Source of the DNA: Candidatus Devosia phytovorans
GTDB taxonomy: Bacteria > Pseudomonadota > Alphaproteobacteria > Rhizobiales > Devosiaceae
NCBI GenBank assembly: GCA_029202405.1
Contig: CP119312.1
Span: forward strand, 1,183,001-1,247,000
DNA length: 64,000 bases
Direction: 5' to 3'
Position numbers and translations under genes: made by a program. Below are positions 54,298-62,677 of the stretch, piece by piece (the first letter of the stretch is position 1; the number at the start of each line of letters is the position of its first letter). The notes under the pieces were generated by a model. That model did not search any database. It was not told where the DNA came from and worked only from the letters and a program-made list of their open reading frames with translations.

Positions 54298-54430
54298 TGC
54301 CACGCCCTCGTGGTTCGAGGCTCGGCAAGAGCCTCGCACCTCACCATGAGGGCCACTGAAAACCTGAAGTATCAACAGACCTCATGGTGAGGTGGGAGCG
54401 AAGCGACCCTCGAACCACGAGGGCGTGGCA
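54298..54430. repeat. Large inverted-repeat element with 23-bp perfect arms
   Basis: Outer arms 54298-54320 and 54408-54430 are perfect inverted repeats of 23 bp (TGCCACGCCCTCGTGGTTCG...). Inside, CCTCACCATGAGG (about 54339-54351) and CCTCATGGTGAGG (about 54380-54392) also face each other. Elements of this CCTCATGGTGAGG/CGAACCACGAGG type are dispersed in many Hyphomicrobiales genomes. It begins right after the protease stop and ends 30 nt before rarA. Confidence 0.85.
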
Positions 54431-54460
54431 GGATGTTTCGCAATCGTCTAAAACCCCTCC

Positions 54461-55774
54461 ATGTCCGATCTCTTCGCCGCCGACCCTTCCGACACCGACA
54501 AGGCCCGCCCGCTCGCCGACCAGTTGCGTCCGCGGAGCCTCGACGAGGTCATCGGCCAGACCCATCTGCTGGGGCCCGATGGCACGCTCCGCCGCATGAT
54601 CACCTCTGGCCGGCTGGGCTCACTGATCCTCTGGGGCCCGCCGGGCACGGGCAAGACCACGGTGGCGCGGCTGCTGGCCGAGCAGATTGACGTGCAGTTC
54701 GTGCAGATCTCGGCAATCTTTTCGGGCGTCGCCGAGCTCAAGAAGGTGTTCGAGAAGGCACGCTTCGAGCGCCTCTCCGGCCACCGCACGCTGCTCTTCG
54801 TCGACGAAATCCACCGCTTCAACCGCGCGCAGCAGGACAGTTTCCTGCCGGTGATGGAAGACGGGACCATCATTCTCGTTGGCGCGACGACAGAAAATCC
54901 GAGCTTCGAGCTCAATGCCGCTCTGATGTCGCGCAGTCAGGTGCTGCGTTTCGAGTCGCTGGCGCGCGAAGATCTCGAATTGCTGCTGCAGCGGGCCGAA
55001 GACCTGGTGGGCGAAAAGCTGCCACTGACCGAGGAGGCGCGCGAAACGCTGCTCGGGCTCGCCGATGGCGATGGCCGGGCGCTGCTGGGTCTGGTGGAAG
55101 AAATCCTCGCCTCGGCGCGGCAGGACGAGACGCTCGATGCCAGCGCCCTGCTGACCGTCGTGCAACGCCGCGCGCCGATCTACGACAAGGCGCAGGACGG
55201 TCACTACAATCTCATCTCCGCGCTGCACAAGACTATCCGCGGCTCGGACCCCGATGCGGCGCTCTACTATTTCGCCCGCATGCTGGTGGCGGGCGAGGAT
55301 CCGCTCTTTCTCGCCCGGCGGTTGATCCGCATGGCGTCCGAAGATATCGGCGAGGCCGATCCGCAGGCGCTGCCCATGGCCGTGGCAGCGCGCGACGCCT
55401 ATCAAATGCTGGGTTCTCCCGAGGGCGAACTGGCGCTGGCCCAGGTTGTCGTGCACCTGGCGCTCGCGCCGAAATCCAACGCCGTCTACACCGCTTTCAA
55501 GGCCGCCATGGTGGTGGCCAGGGAGACCGGCTCACCCATGCCGCCCATGGTCATCCTCAATGCGCCGACCAAGCTGATGAAGGGTTCTGGCTATGGCGAT
55601 GGCTATATCTATGACCACGATACGCCCGAGGCGTTTTCCGGCCAGGAGTATTTCCCCGAAAAGCTGGGCCGGCAGAAGTTCTATGAGCCGGTCGAACGCG
55701 GCTTCGAGCGGGACCTGAAGAAGCGCATCGACTATTTCGAACGGCTGCGCGCTGCCAAGCGGGGCGAAGAATAG
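54461..55774 (+). CDS. rarA: Replication-associated recombination AAA+ ATPase RarA/MgsA
   Basis: Acts at stalled replication forks, interacting with SSB. 437 residues. Seen: PLADQLRPRSLDEVIGQTHLL, Walker A GPPGTGKTT (about 59-67), Walker B LLFVDEIHRFN, sensor-1 GATTENPSFE, a C-terminal oligomerisation region with RRLIRMASEDIGEADPQAL and a long helical lid. crcB starts at the base after the stop, beginning a tightly packed run rarA-crcB-RluA-HAD. Confidence 0.95.
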   Translation: MSDLFAADPSDTDKARPLADQLRPRSLDEVIGQTHLLGPDGTLRRMITSGRLGSLILWGPPGTGKTTVARLLAEQIDVQFVQISAIFSGVAELKKVFEKARFERLSGHRTLLFVDEIHRFNRAQQDSFLPVMEDGTIILVGATTENPSFELNAALMSRSQVLRFESLAREDLELLLQRAEDLVGEKLPLTEEARETLLGLADGDGRALLGLVEEILASARQDETLDASALLTVVQRRAPIYDKAQDGHYNLISALHKTIRGSDPDAALYYFARMLVAGEDPLFLARRLIRMASEDIGEADPQALPMAVAARDAYQMLGSPEGELALAQVVVHLALAPKSNAVYTAFKAAMVVARETGSPMPPMVILNAPTKLMKGSGYGDGYIYDHDTPEAFSGQEYFPEKLGRQKFYEPVERGFERDLKKRIDYFERLRAAKRGEE

Positions 55775-56155
55775 ATGTATCCCTTCCTTCTTGTTGGCGC
55801 CGGCGGCGCACTGGGCGCCATGGCGCGCTACGGCACCGGTGTGCTGGTCGGCCGGCTCTGGCCGATGTCCTTCCCGCTCGCGACGCTGCTTATCAACATC
55901 ATCGGCGCCTTCGCCATGGGCCTGTTCGTCGGGCTGATGGCCCGCCTGCTGCCCACCTGGCAGGAGGATGCGCGATTGTTCGTGGCCGTCGGGATTCTGG
56001 GCGGTTTCACCACCTTCTCCTCCTTTTCGCTCGATGCGATCGTGCTGATGGAGCGGGGAGAATGGCTTTCGGCGGGGGCCTATGTGCTGTTGTCGGTTGT
56101 GCTCTGCCTCTTTGGGCTTTATCTCGGCCTTTTGGTGACCCGAGGCGTGGCATGA
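55775..56155 (+). CDS. crcB: Fluoride exporter CrcB/Fluc
   Basis: A dual-topology fluoride channel of the inner membrane. 126 residues with four hydrophobic helices. Seen: GGALGAMARYG, the channel-lining LLINIIGAFAMGLF with the conserved Asn, and GFTTFSSFSLDA carrying the Phe-box and central Na+ site. No fluoride riboswitch can precede it, since the start codon abuts the rarA stop. Its stop overlaps the RluA gene (ATGA). Confidence 0.94.
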   Translation: MYPFLLVGAGGALGAMARYGTGVLVGRLWPMSFPLATLLINIIGAFAMGLFVGLMARLLPTWQEDARLFVAVGILGGFTTFSSFSLDAIVLMERGEWLSAGAYVLLSVVLCLFGLYLGLLVTRGVA

Positions 56156-57138
56156 GTGGCGTACAACAGCGGCAGGTAAACGACGACGAAGACGGCATGC
56201 GTCTCGATCGCTGGTTCGCCACCCATTTCCCCCAGCTTGGCTTTGGCCGGCTGCAGAAACTGATCCGCAATGGCGAGGTCAAGGTCGACAAGGCCAAGGT
56301 CACCACCAGCACGCGCGTGCAGGCCGGGCAGACCGTGCGCATTCCGCCGATCGACGATGCCGACGTGGTGCGGGCCCCCAAGCTCAACGAGGCCGATGCC
56401 CGCTTCCTCAAGGATCTGATCCTTTATGAAGACGAGGACATCTATGTCTTCAACAAGCCGCATGGCCTGGCCGTGCAGGGCGGCAGCGGGCAGAGCCGGC
56501 ATCTCGACGGCATGCTGAAGAGCCTGCCCAACAAGAAGGGCGAAGCGCCGCGCCTGGTGCATCGTCTCGATCGCGATACGTCGGGCTGTCTCGTCGTGGC
56601 CAAGACCAAGGCGGCGGCCAGCCATTTCGGCAATGTGTTTCGCTCGCGCTCGGCGCGGAAGATCTACTGGGCCATTGTTGCCGGCAATCCGCATCCGCAG
56701 CAGGGCGAAATCTCCTGCTTCCTCGCCCGCCAGAGCACGGACGATGGCGAGCAGATGGTCGTGGTGCGCAATGGCGCGCCGGGCGCCCAGCATTCGCAGA
56801 GCTATTATTCGACCACCGATACGGCTAGCCGCAAGTTTGCCTGGGTGACGCTGAAGCCGGTGACCGGCCGCACGCACCAGCTGCGCGTGCACATGGCGCA
56901 GCTCGGCACGCCGATCATCGGTGACCCGCGCTATTTCAACATCGAGAACTGGCAGGGCGCGCCGGGGCTTGCCGAGGGCCTGCATCTGCACGCCCGCCGC
57001 ATCGCCATTCCGCTGCGCGGGGGCAAGCGCCTCGACATTTCTGCGCCGCTGCCGCCGCATATGCGGGCGAGCTTCGAGACGCTGGGTTTTGATCCCGATC
57101 GCTATGACGTCAGCACCGACCCCGAGGACGGCGCATGA
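56152..57138 (+). CDS. RluA/RluC-family pseudouridine synthase
   Basis: Converts specific uridines to pseudouridine in 23S rRNA. 328 residues. Seen: an N-terminal S4 domain (about 14-70, MRLDRWFATHFPQLGFGRLQKLIRNGEVKV), then the catalytic motif HRLDRDTSG (137-145) with Asp140, and GRTHQLRVHMAQLGTPIIGD. The S4 domain suggests the RluC/RluD branch rather than RluA. Target sites cannot be fixed. The ATG at 56152 overlaps the crcB stop. Confidence 0.92.
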   Translation: MSGVQQRQVNDDEDGMRLDRWFATHFPQLGFGRLQKLIRNGEVKVDKAKVTTSTRVQAGQTVRIPPIDDADVVRAPKLNEADARFLKDLILYEDEDIYVFNKPHGLAVQGGSGQSRHLDGMLKSLPNKKGEAPRLVHRLDRDTSGCLVVAKTKAAASHFGNVFRSRSARKIYWAIVAGNPHPQQGEISCFLARQSTDDGEQMVVVRNGAPGAQHSQSYYSTTDTASRKFAWVTLKPVTGRTHQLRVHMAQLGTPIIGDPRYFNIENWQGAPGLAEGLHLHARRIAIPLRGGKRLDISAPLPPHMRASFETLGFDPDRYDVSTDPEDGA

Positions 57139-57797
57139 AGCTCGTCGTCTTCGACATGGATGGCACGCTGATCGACACGCAGGCGCTGATCACCGAGCAT
57201 ATGGCGACCACTTTCGCCGGCGCCGGCCTGACGCCGCCGACCCCTGCGCAGTCGCGCCGGGTCATCGGCCTGTCCCTGCCGATCGCGCTGGCCCGGCTGG
57301 CCCATAGCGATGATGCCGTGCTGATCGACAAGCTGGTCAATGATTACAAGGCGCATTACCGCGCCTCGCTGCTTGATGGCGAAAGCCGGGAAGGGCTGTT
57401 TCCTGGCGCGCTGGATGCCCTCAATACCCTCAAGGCGCAGGGCGATGTCGTCCTCGGCATTGCCACGGGCAAGGGGCTCAGTGGCGTGCATCGCATTCTC
57501 GAACTGCATGGCCTGACCGATCATTTCGTCACGCTGCAGACGCCGGATCACAATCCCTCCAAGCCACATCCCGGCATGCTGGAAACGGCGATGCGCGAGA
57601 CCGGCGCTTCACCGGCCGAGACCGTGATGATCGGCGACACGACCTTCGATATCGAAATGGGCGTCGCCGCCAAGACCCGCACCATCGGCGTCACCTGGGG
57701 CTATCACGAGCCGCGCGAACTGATTGCCGTCGGCGCCGACACCATGATCGATCGCTATGACCAGCTGGTCGGCGCGATCGGCAAACTTCTGGACTGA
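57135..57797 (+). CDS. HAD-superfamily hydrolase (Gph-like)
   Basis: A 220-residue phosphatase of the beta-phosphoglucomutase/phosphoglycolate-phosphatase branch. Seen: motif I DMDGTLIDT (7-15) with nucleophile Asp7, motif II GIATGKGLSG, motif III Lys in NPSKPHPGMLE, motif IV MIGDTTFDIEM, and a helical cap domain at about 18-80. ATG at 57135 overlaps the RluA stop. The natural substrate is unknown; such genes commonly follow rluC in alphaproteobacteria. Confidence 0.9.
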   Translation: MKLVVFDMDGTLIDTQALITEHMATTFAGAGLTPPTPAQSRRVIGLSLPIALARLAHSDDAVLIDKLVNDYKAHYRASLLDGESREGLFPGALDALNTLKAQGDVVLGIATGKGLSGVHRILELHGLTDHFVTLQTPDHNPSKPHPGMLETAMRETGASPAETVMIGDTTFDIEMGVAAKTRTIGVTWGYHEPRELIAVGADTMIDRYDQLVGAIGKLLD

Positions 57798-57806
57798 GGC
57801 CTTTCC

Positions 57807-58583
57807 ATGCGCGACCAGCTCGAAGACATTCAGCAGCATCTCAACGATGGCTACGGCCGGGCGCAGCAGCTCGACAAGGTCGAACTGCCCAAGCGCTTCT
57901 ACAAGGATGTCGCTGCAGGGCCGACGGACGAGGGTTTCGTCGTGACGCTGGACGGTCGCCAGACCCGCACACCGGGCAAGGTGGCCGTGTCGGTGCCTGC
58001 CGCCGCCATCGCCACGGCCATGGCCGAGGAATGGTCGGCGCAGGGCGAGTTCATCGATGCCACCACCATGCCCATGGTGCGGCTGGTCAATTCCGCCGTC
58101 GAGAGTGGCGAGGCAATGGTCCCGGCGTTCCGCGACGAGGTGGTCAAATTCGCCGCCAATGACCTGTTGCTCTATCGGGCTGATGCGCCGCAGGAACTGG
58201 TTTCCGAGCAGGAAATCATCTGGGACAATGCCCTCGAAACCCTGGCGCGTTACTTCGGCGTCGGTTTTGCGCCCACCACAGGTATCATCCATCGAGCACA
58301 GCCGCAGGCGACGCTGGATCGGCTGGCCGAGTCGCTGGATGGCGAAAATCTGCTAACCTTGACGGCGCTTGTGTCGATTACCGGCCTTACCGGTTCAGGA
58401 CTTTTGGCCATTGGCCTGCTGCACAAGCTGTTTTCACCCGAACTGGTTTGGAAGTCCGCCCATGTTGACGAAGACTACCAGATCAGCCAGTGGGGCCAGG
58501 ACGAGGAAGCCGCGGAGCGCCGGGTCAAGCGCAAGGTCGAATTCGACACCGCCGTCTTCGTCATCGACGCGCTTCGCGCCTGA
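57807..58583 (+). CDS. ATP12-family ATP synthase assembly chaperone
   Basis: A 258-residue homologue of mitochondrial Atp12, which aids assembly of the F1 alpha subunit; the family is nearly restricted to alphaproteobacteria and mitochondria. Seen: RFYKDVAAGPTDEGFVVTLDGRQTRTPGK, AMAEEWSAQGEFIDATTMPM, NDLLLYRADAPQELVSEQ and the C-terminal DEEAAERRVKRKVEFD. Last gene of the run starting at rarA, 9 nt behind the HAD gene. It is convergent with folK. Confidence 0.93.
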   Translation: MRDQLEDIQQHLNDGYGRAQQLDKVELPKRFYKDVAAGPTDEGFVVTLDGRQTRTPGKVAVSVPAAAIATAMAEEWSAQGEFIDATTMPMVRLVNSAVESGEAMVPAFRDEVVKFAANDLLLYRADAPQELVSEQEIIWDNALETLARYFGVGFAPTTGIIHRAQPQATLDRLAESLDGENLLTLTALVSITGLTGSGLLAIGLLHKLFSPELVWKSAHVDEDYQISQWGQDEEAAERRVKRKVEFDTAVFVIDALRA

Positions 58584-58590
58584 TTCACAC

Positions 58591-59040
58591 CTAGTGCGTT
58601 CTGGCGGTCCCTGATGTTAGCAGTCTGCTAACATCAGGGGCGATTTCGGCCAGGGGTGTTAGCACGAAGTCACGCTCGTGGGCGTGGGGGTGCGGCAGGG
58701 TCAGGCGCGGGGTGTTCATCTCGATCTGGTCGTAGGCGATGATGTCGATATCGATCACCCGCGGACCCCAGACTTCGACGCGGACGCGGCCCATTTCCAG
58801 CTCGATGGCCTGCAGAATATCGAGCAGCTCCAGCGGTTTGAGCGTGGTCTCGATCTCGATCGCCAGATTGGCGAAGTCGGGCTGATCAAGCTTGCCCCAG
58901 GGCTTTGTGATCATCAGGCTGGACTGCCTAGTCACCCGGATCTCTTCCGCAGCGTCAATTTTCTCTACGGCAGCAAGCACTTGTGCCGCCGGATCGGCGC
59001 CGATATTTGCGCCGAGGCTGAGCCAGGCCATTGAGGTCAT
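58591..59040 (-). CDS. folK: 2-amino-4-hydroxy-6-hydroxymethyldihydropteridine pyrophosphokinase
   Basis: Transfers pyrophosphate from ATP to the pterin in folate synthesis. 149 residues. Seen: AWLSLGANIGADPAAQV, VWGPRVIDIDI with the two metal-binding Asp (97 and 99), and LTLPHPHAHERDFVLTPLAEIAP. Start: ATG at 59040, overlapping the folB stop (ATGA). The last codons coincide with a 14-bp perfect hairpin. Minus-strand folP-folB-folK form one coupled unit. Confidence 0.95.
   Translation of the reverse strand: MTSMAWLSLGANIGADPAAQVLAAVEKIDAAEEIRVTRQSSLMITKPWGKLDQPDFANLAIEIETTLKPLELLDILQAIELEMGRVRVEVWGPRVIDIDIIAYDQIEMNTPRLTLPHPHAHERDFVLTPLAEIAPDVSRLLTSGTARTH
58609..58639. promoter_or_regulatory. 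14-bp perfect hairpin inside the 3' end of folK
   Basis: 58609-58622 pairs perfectly with 58626-58639 across a 3-nt loop. It lies between the convergent ATP12 and folK genes and encodes part of the last folK residues (SRLLTSG region). No T run follows on either strand, so it may stabilise 3' ends or cause weak bidirectional termination. Confidence 0.6.
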
Positions 59041-59423
59041 TGGATTTTCCGCTGGCGATGCAGTTCAATCGCTGCCTCGCCGCGCACCATGGCAATGGGC
59101 GCCTCGGGTTTGCGCACCCGGACCACGATCCAGGTCACGTCAGCGAAGGCGTCAAAGATCGCGTCCACGATATTTTGTGCAACGGCCTCAATGAGATGCA
59201 TGCGCCTTCCCTCGAAGGCGGCTTTCACCACGTCATAGACATCGGCATAGGACACCGTACCGTTGATGCTGTCCGTCGAAGCGGCGCGGCTGAGGTCGAG
59301 GCCACATTCAAGATCGATGAAGAATCGCTGGCCAAGCGCGTTTTCCTCGCGCATGACGCCGTGATAGCCGTAAAAACCGAGGTCCCTGAGGATGATACGG
59401 TCGCCCGTGAACGCTTGCGTCAT
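59037..59423 (-). CDS. folB: Dihydroneopterin aldolase
   Basis: Cleaves dihydroneopterin to the hydroxymethyl pterin used by FolK. 128 residues. Seen: GDRIILRDLGFYGYHGVMREENALGQ (family start, with the conserved YHG and EE), FIDLECGLDL, VSYADVYDVV and the C-terminal VRVRKPEAPI with the likely catalytic Lys. Both ends overlap neighbours by ATGA, so folP, folB and folK are translated in series. Confidence 0.95.
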   Translation of the reverse strand: MTQAFTGDRIILRDLGFYGYHGVMREENALGQRFFIDLECGLDLSRAASTDSINGTVSYADVYDVVKAAFEGRRMHLIEAVAQNIVDAIFDAFADVTWIVVRVRKPEAPIAMVRGEAAIELHRQRKIQ

Positions 59424-60271
59424 GCGCTAATTCCTTCTTCCGGCGGACCATATAGCACGGCTTGGGCAACACGAAGCGCATCGCGGTTGGCGTGGACGTC
59501 ATGGACGCGGAAGATGTGACCGCCATTCTGGTAGGCGAGGACATTGGTGGCGATGGTACCGGCCAGGCGCTCCGAGGGTTCATTGCCCAAGAGCCTGCCA
59601 ATCATGGATTTTCTCGACGTACCGATGAGGATCGGCAGGTCGTCCAAGCATGCTTGACGACTTCTTGTGATGAGTTGGTAATTTTCCGCCAGCGTCTTCC
59701 CGAAGCCAAATCCCGGGTCCAAAATCAGCTGACTTATCCCCGCCTCCCGGGCCCGTGCGATACTGCGTTCGAAGTAAGAACGCATGTCGTCGAGGAGGGG
59801 AATTTGGGTGTCACGATCTTTCTGCCAATGCATGGCGATGACAGGCGCCTGGTGGAGGGCGGCGATCTCGGCCATTTCGGCAGCGCCCTGCAGGCCATGA
59901 ACATCGTTGATGATCGACGCCCCGGCCTGGATGGCCTGGTCGGCGACAAGAGGCTTGTAGGTGTCGATCGAGAGCGGTGTCGTGATGCCGGCAGCAATCA
60001 GGGCGTCGATGACCGGCATGACGCGGTCGAGCTCTTCCTGGACGCCGACCGGGGCAGAGCCAGGCCGCGTGCTCTCGCCACCGATATCGATGATGTCGGC
60101 GCCTTCGGCGATCATTTCACGGGCGTGGGCGAGGGCGCTTTCGACCAGATTGTGCTGGCCGCCGTCGGAGAAGCTGTCCGGGGTGACGTTGAGAATGCCC
60201 ATGACCAGCGGTGTTTCGCCGAGGATCAGCGGCGCGCGGCCGGGCAGGGTGATGGTGTGACGCGTATGCAT
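59420..60271 (-). CDS. folP: Dihydropteroate synthase
   Basis: Condenses the pterin pyrophosphate with p-aminobenzoate; the sulfonamide target. 283 residues. Seen: MGILNVTPDSFSDGG (24-38), DIGGESTRPG (62-71), DPGFGFGKT (185-193) and GTSRKSMIG (217-225). Residues about 202-209 (TRSRQACL) are encoded by copy 3 of the dispersed repeat, so a mobile short element seems to have inserted in frame in the helix-loop before the last conserved motif. The catalytic motifs are intact. Confidence 0.95.
   Translation of the reverse strand: MHTRHTITLPGRAPLILGETPLVMGILNVTPDSFSDGGQHNLVESALAHAREMIAEGADIIDIGGESTRPGSAPVGVQEELDRVMPVIDALIAAGITTPLSIDTYKPLVADQAIQAGASIINDVHGLQGAAEMAEIAALHQAPVIAMHWQKDRDTQIPLLDDMRSYFERSIARAREAGISQLILDPGFGFGKTLAENYQLITRSRQACLDDLPILIGTSRKSMIGRLLGNEPSERLAGTIATNVLAYQNGGHIFRVHDVHANRDALRVAQAVLYGPPEEGISA
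59645..59667. repeat. Dispersed short repeat, copy 3, within folP
   Basis: 23 bases identical to copy 1 except one (TTG instead of TGG after GCATGC). Here the head CAAGCATGCTTG is a perfect 12-bp palindrome. It lies wholly in folP, covering codons about 202-209. Confidence 0.75.
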
Positions 60272-60355
60272 GGGGCGGTTCTAGCCCCTTCACGCCGTTC
60301 AGGCATAGCCCTCATGGCGTTCCAGCCACTGGAGCGGTTTTGCCCTGCGGGCTGG

Positions 60356-62119
60356 TTAGAAGGGCCAGACGATCATCAATACTGGAACGGCGACCAGAAC
60401 CACGAGCAGGGACAGCGGGGCACCGAGACGCCAGTAATCGCCGAATTTATAGCCGCCGGGGCCCATGACCAGCGTGTTGCACTGGTGGCCGATGGGGGTG
60501 AGGAAATCGCAGCCAGCGCCGATGGCCACGGCGAGGAGAAAGGCCTCCGGGGCGTAGCCGAGGTCGGTGGCAAAGGTTGCTGCGATAGGCGCCATGACCA
60601 GGACAGTGGCGGCATTGTTGAGGAAGGGTGTGACGGCCATGGCGGCGACGAGGATAAGCGCGAGGGCGCCCCATCCCGGCATGGTGCTGGCGGTGGCCGA
60701 AAGCCAGCTGGCGATGAGTTCGGTGCCGCCCGTCGCACGCAACGAATCCGAAACGGGGATCAGGCAGGCCAGCATGACGAGGATGGGGGCATCGAGCCGG
60801 TTGTAGACGTCGCGCAGGGGGATGGAGCGGGACAGAACCATGGCGGCTGCGGCGGCAAAGAAGGCCGGCGCGACCGGGACCACACCAAAGGCTGTGGCAG
60901 CCATGGCGACGAGCAGAATGCCGAGTGGAATGAGGCCATTGCGGACGCTGCCGAGGCGCAGGCCACGCTCGACCAGCGGAAGGCAGTCCCATTCACGCAG
61001 GACTTCGGGCAATTGCTTGAGGTCACCCTGAAGCAGGATGACGTCGCCATTCTGGAAGCGGATTTCGCCCAGGCGTTCGGTGAAGCGCTGCTCGCGGCGG
61101 CTGACGGCGAGAAGGTTGACGCCAGTGCGATCGAAGAGGGAGAGCTGCTTGGCCGTGGCGCCGATCAGGCCCGAGCTTTCGCCGATGACCGCTTCGATGG
61201 TGCCGAGGTCCTCCACACTGGCGCCGCTGCGGCGGTCAGAAAAGACCAAGCCGGACTGCGATACCATGTTGTCGAGGCCTTCGGCGGAGCCCTCCACCTG
61301 CAGGATATCGCCGGCGCGCAGCTTGGCATCGGGCAGGGGCGTGCGCTTCTGGCCGTTGGCGCCCTGGATGCGGATGATCATGGCCTGGCCATCGGCATTG
61401 CGCTGAATCTCCGACACCGTCTTGCCGACGGCAGAAGATTCATCCGTTACGCGAGCTTCGGTTGTGTAGTTCTTGATTTCGATGGCTTTATCGAGACCGG
61501 TTTCTTCGCGACGGCGCTCGGGAAGCAGGCGGTAGCAGAGGGCGAGGAAGATGACGCCGACCACAGAAAGCGCGAGGCCGGTGGGCGTGTAGTCGAACAT
61601 GGTGAAAGCCTCACCGGTCATCTCCTCGCGGACGCGCGAAACGATGATATTGGGCGAGGTACCGATCTGGGTCATCAGCCCGCCCAGCAGCGAAGCGAAG
61701 GACATGGGCATGAGGAAAAGCGATGGTGATACGCCAGACTTGCGGGCCATCTGGAAGGCGATGGGCATCATGATGGCCAGCGCGCCGATATTCTTGACGA
61801 AGGCGCTGAGTATGGTGACGATCACAACCAGCAGGATCAGTTGCGCACGAGGCGAAGCAATGTTGGGGGCATAGCGGCGGACCGCCACTTCCATGATGCC
61901 GGAATGGGAAACGGCCGCGCTGACCACCAGGGCTGCGCCGACGATGATGACGATGTCGTCGGCAAAGCCGGTGAAGGCCTCGGCGGGCGGGACGACGCCC
62001 ACGGCCAGCGCCGCGAGCAGGGCGCCGACGGCCACCAGATCATAGCGCCAGCGCCCCCAGACAAAGGCCACCATCATGAGGCCGATGATGGAGAAGGCGA
62101 GGATCTGGGGAAGTGTCAT
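60356..62119 (-). CDS. SLC13/DASS-family permease with TrkA-C domains
   Basis: A 587-residue inner-membrane transporter of the divalent-anion:sodium symporter group. Seen: N-terminal hydrophobic helices, FVKNIGALAIMMPIAF and LMTQIGTSPNIIVSRV (the SNT-type substrate and Na+ signature), a central cytosolic insert (about 215-385) with two TrkA-C (RCK_C) domains, and a second helix set with TPFLNNAATVLVMAPIAAT and FLTPIGHQCNTLVMGPGGY. Such fused forms are often linked to sulfate or other anions. Substrate not determined. Single gene, GGAG-like site 8 nt before the ATG. Confidence 0.88.
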   Translation of the reverse strand: MTLPQILAFSIIGLMMVAFVWGRWRYDLVAVGALLAALAVGVVPPAEAFTGFADDIVIIVGAALVVSAAVSHSGIMEVAVRRYAPNIASPRAQLILLVVIVTILSAFVKNIGALAIMMPIAFQMARKSGVSPSLFLMPMSFASLLGGLMTQIGTSPNIIVSRVREEMTGEAFTMFDYTPTGLALSVVGVIFLALCYRLLPERRREETGLDKAIEIKNYTTEARVTDESSAVGKTVSEIQRNADGQAMIIRIQGANGQKRTPLPDAKLRAGDILQVEGSAEGLDNMVSQSGLVFSDRRSGASVEDLGTIEAVIGESSGLIGATAKQLSLFDRTGVNLLAVSRREQRFTERLGEIRFQNGDVILLQGDLKQLPEVLREWDCLPLVERGLRLGSVRNGLIPLGILLVAMAATAFGVVPVAPAFFAAAAAMVLSRSIPLRDVYNRLDAPILVMLACLIPVSDSLRATGGTELIASWLSATASTMPGWGALALILVAAMAVTPFLNNAATVLVMAPIAATFATDLGYAPEAFLLAVAIGAGCDFLTPIGHQCNTLVMGPGGYKFGDYWRLGAPLSLLVVLVAVPVLMIVWPF

Positions 62120-62677
62120 GGTAACTCCGGGAGGCGCAGCCTAACGAAGAACAGCGCCAAGCCGATCCGGCAAGAGTGGAAATTATTGTGGCGATGGGAT
62201 TTTGCGGGGAACTAGCTACAGCGGGAGCCGGTGACCGAACTGATGCCGGAAGCACTGACCAAGCTGTTTGTCGCCTCGATCCAAGAGATGCTGAACGTTT
62301 GGGTCAGATGTTAAGGTTGCTTTGACATCGCGCTAGCCGTCCTGAACAGGCTTGGCTGGCTGGCTGGCTCGCAATCGGTTCGATGCCATCTGCTCTGATC
62401 AGGTCGAGCACTTTGGGGAGCAATACTCAATTCCCCTTTTGAGGCGGAATCCATAATGGGAATGAAGATCTATCTCACTGGTATTTCCTGCCTCCACTGC
62501 GGCAGAAGCAATGACTATTTTCGGCGGGCGGTAGCAATTGTTCCTTACGGGTTCGCGTGAACGGCGCAGTGTGAAATAGGTTCACGCATTGGCGAAAAAG
62601 ATAGATTGATGAAATCCGAAACTTGATCGTTAGGGGCCCGTAGCTGCTTGAGAACGCAGCAAATGGAGACTTCGATC
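62120..62677. other. Intergenic region upstream of the ferritin-like genes
   Basis: 558 nt between the leftward SLC13 gene and the rightward ferritin-like pair. A 34-residue frame (62456-62560) with CLHCG is open but has no good ribosome site. Otherwise only a short direct repeat GGCTGGCTGGCTGGC (about 62352-62366) was noticed. No riboswitch or ECF promoter was found by eye. Confidence 0.5.

Noticed and set aside
55700..55775. A fluoride riboswitch before crcB
   Set aside because: crcB begins at the base after the rarA stop, so there is no leader to hold one.
62456..62560. A 34-residue frame with a CLHCG motif upstream of the ferritin-like genes
   Set aside because: No ribosome site, and the two-Cys motif alone is not enough in a frame this short.
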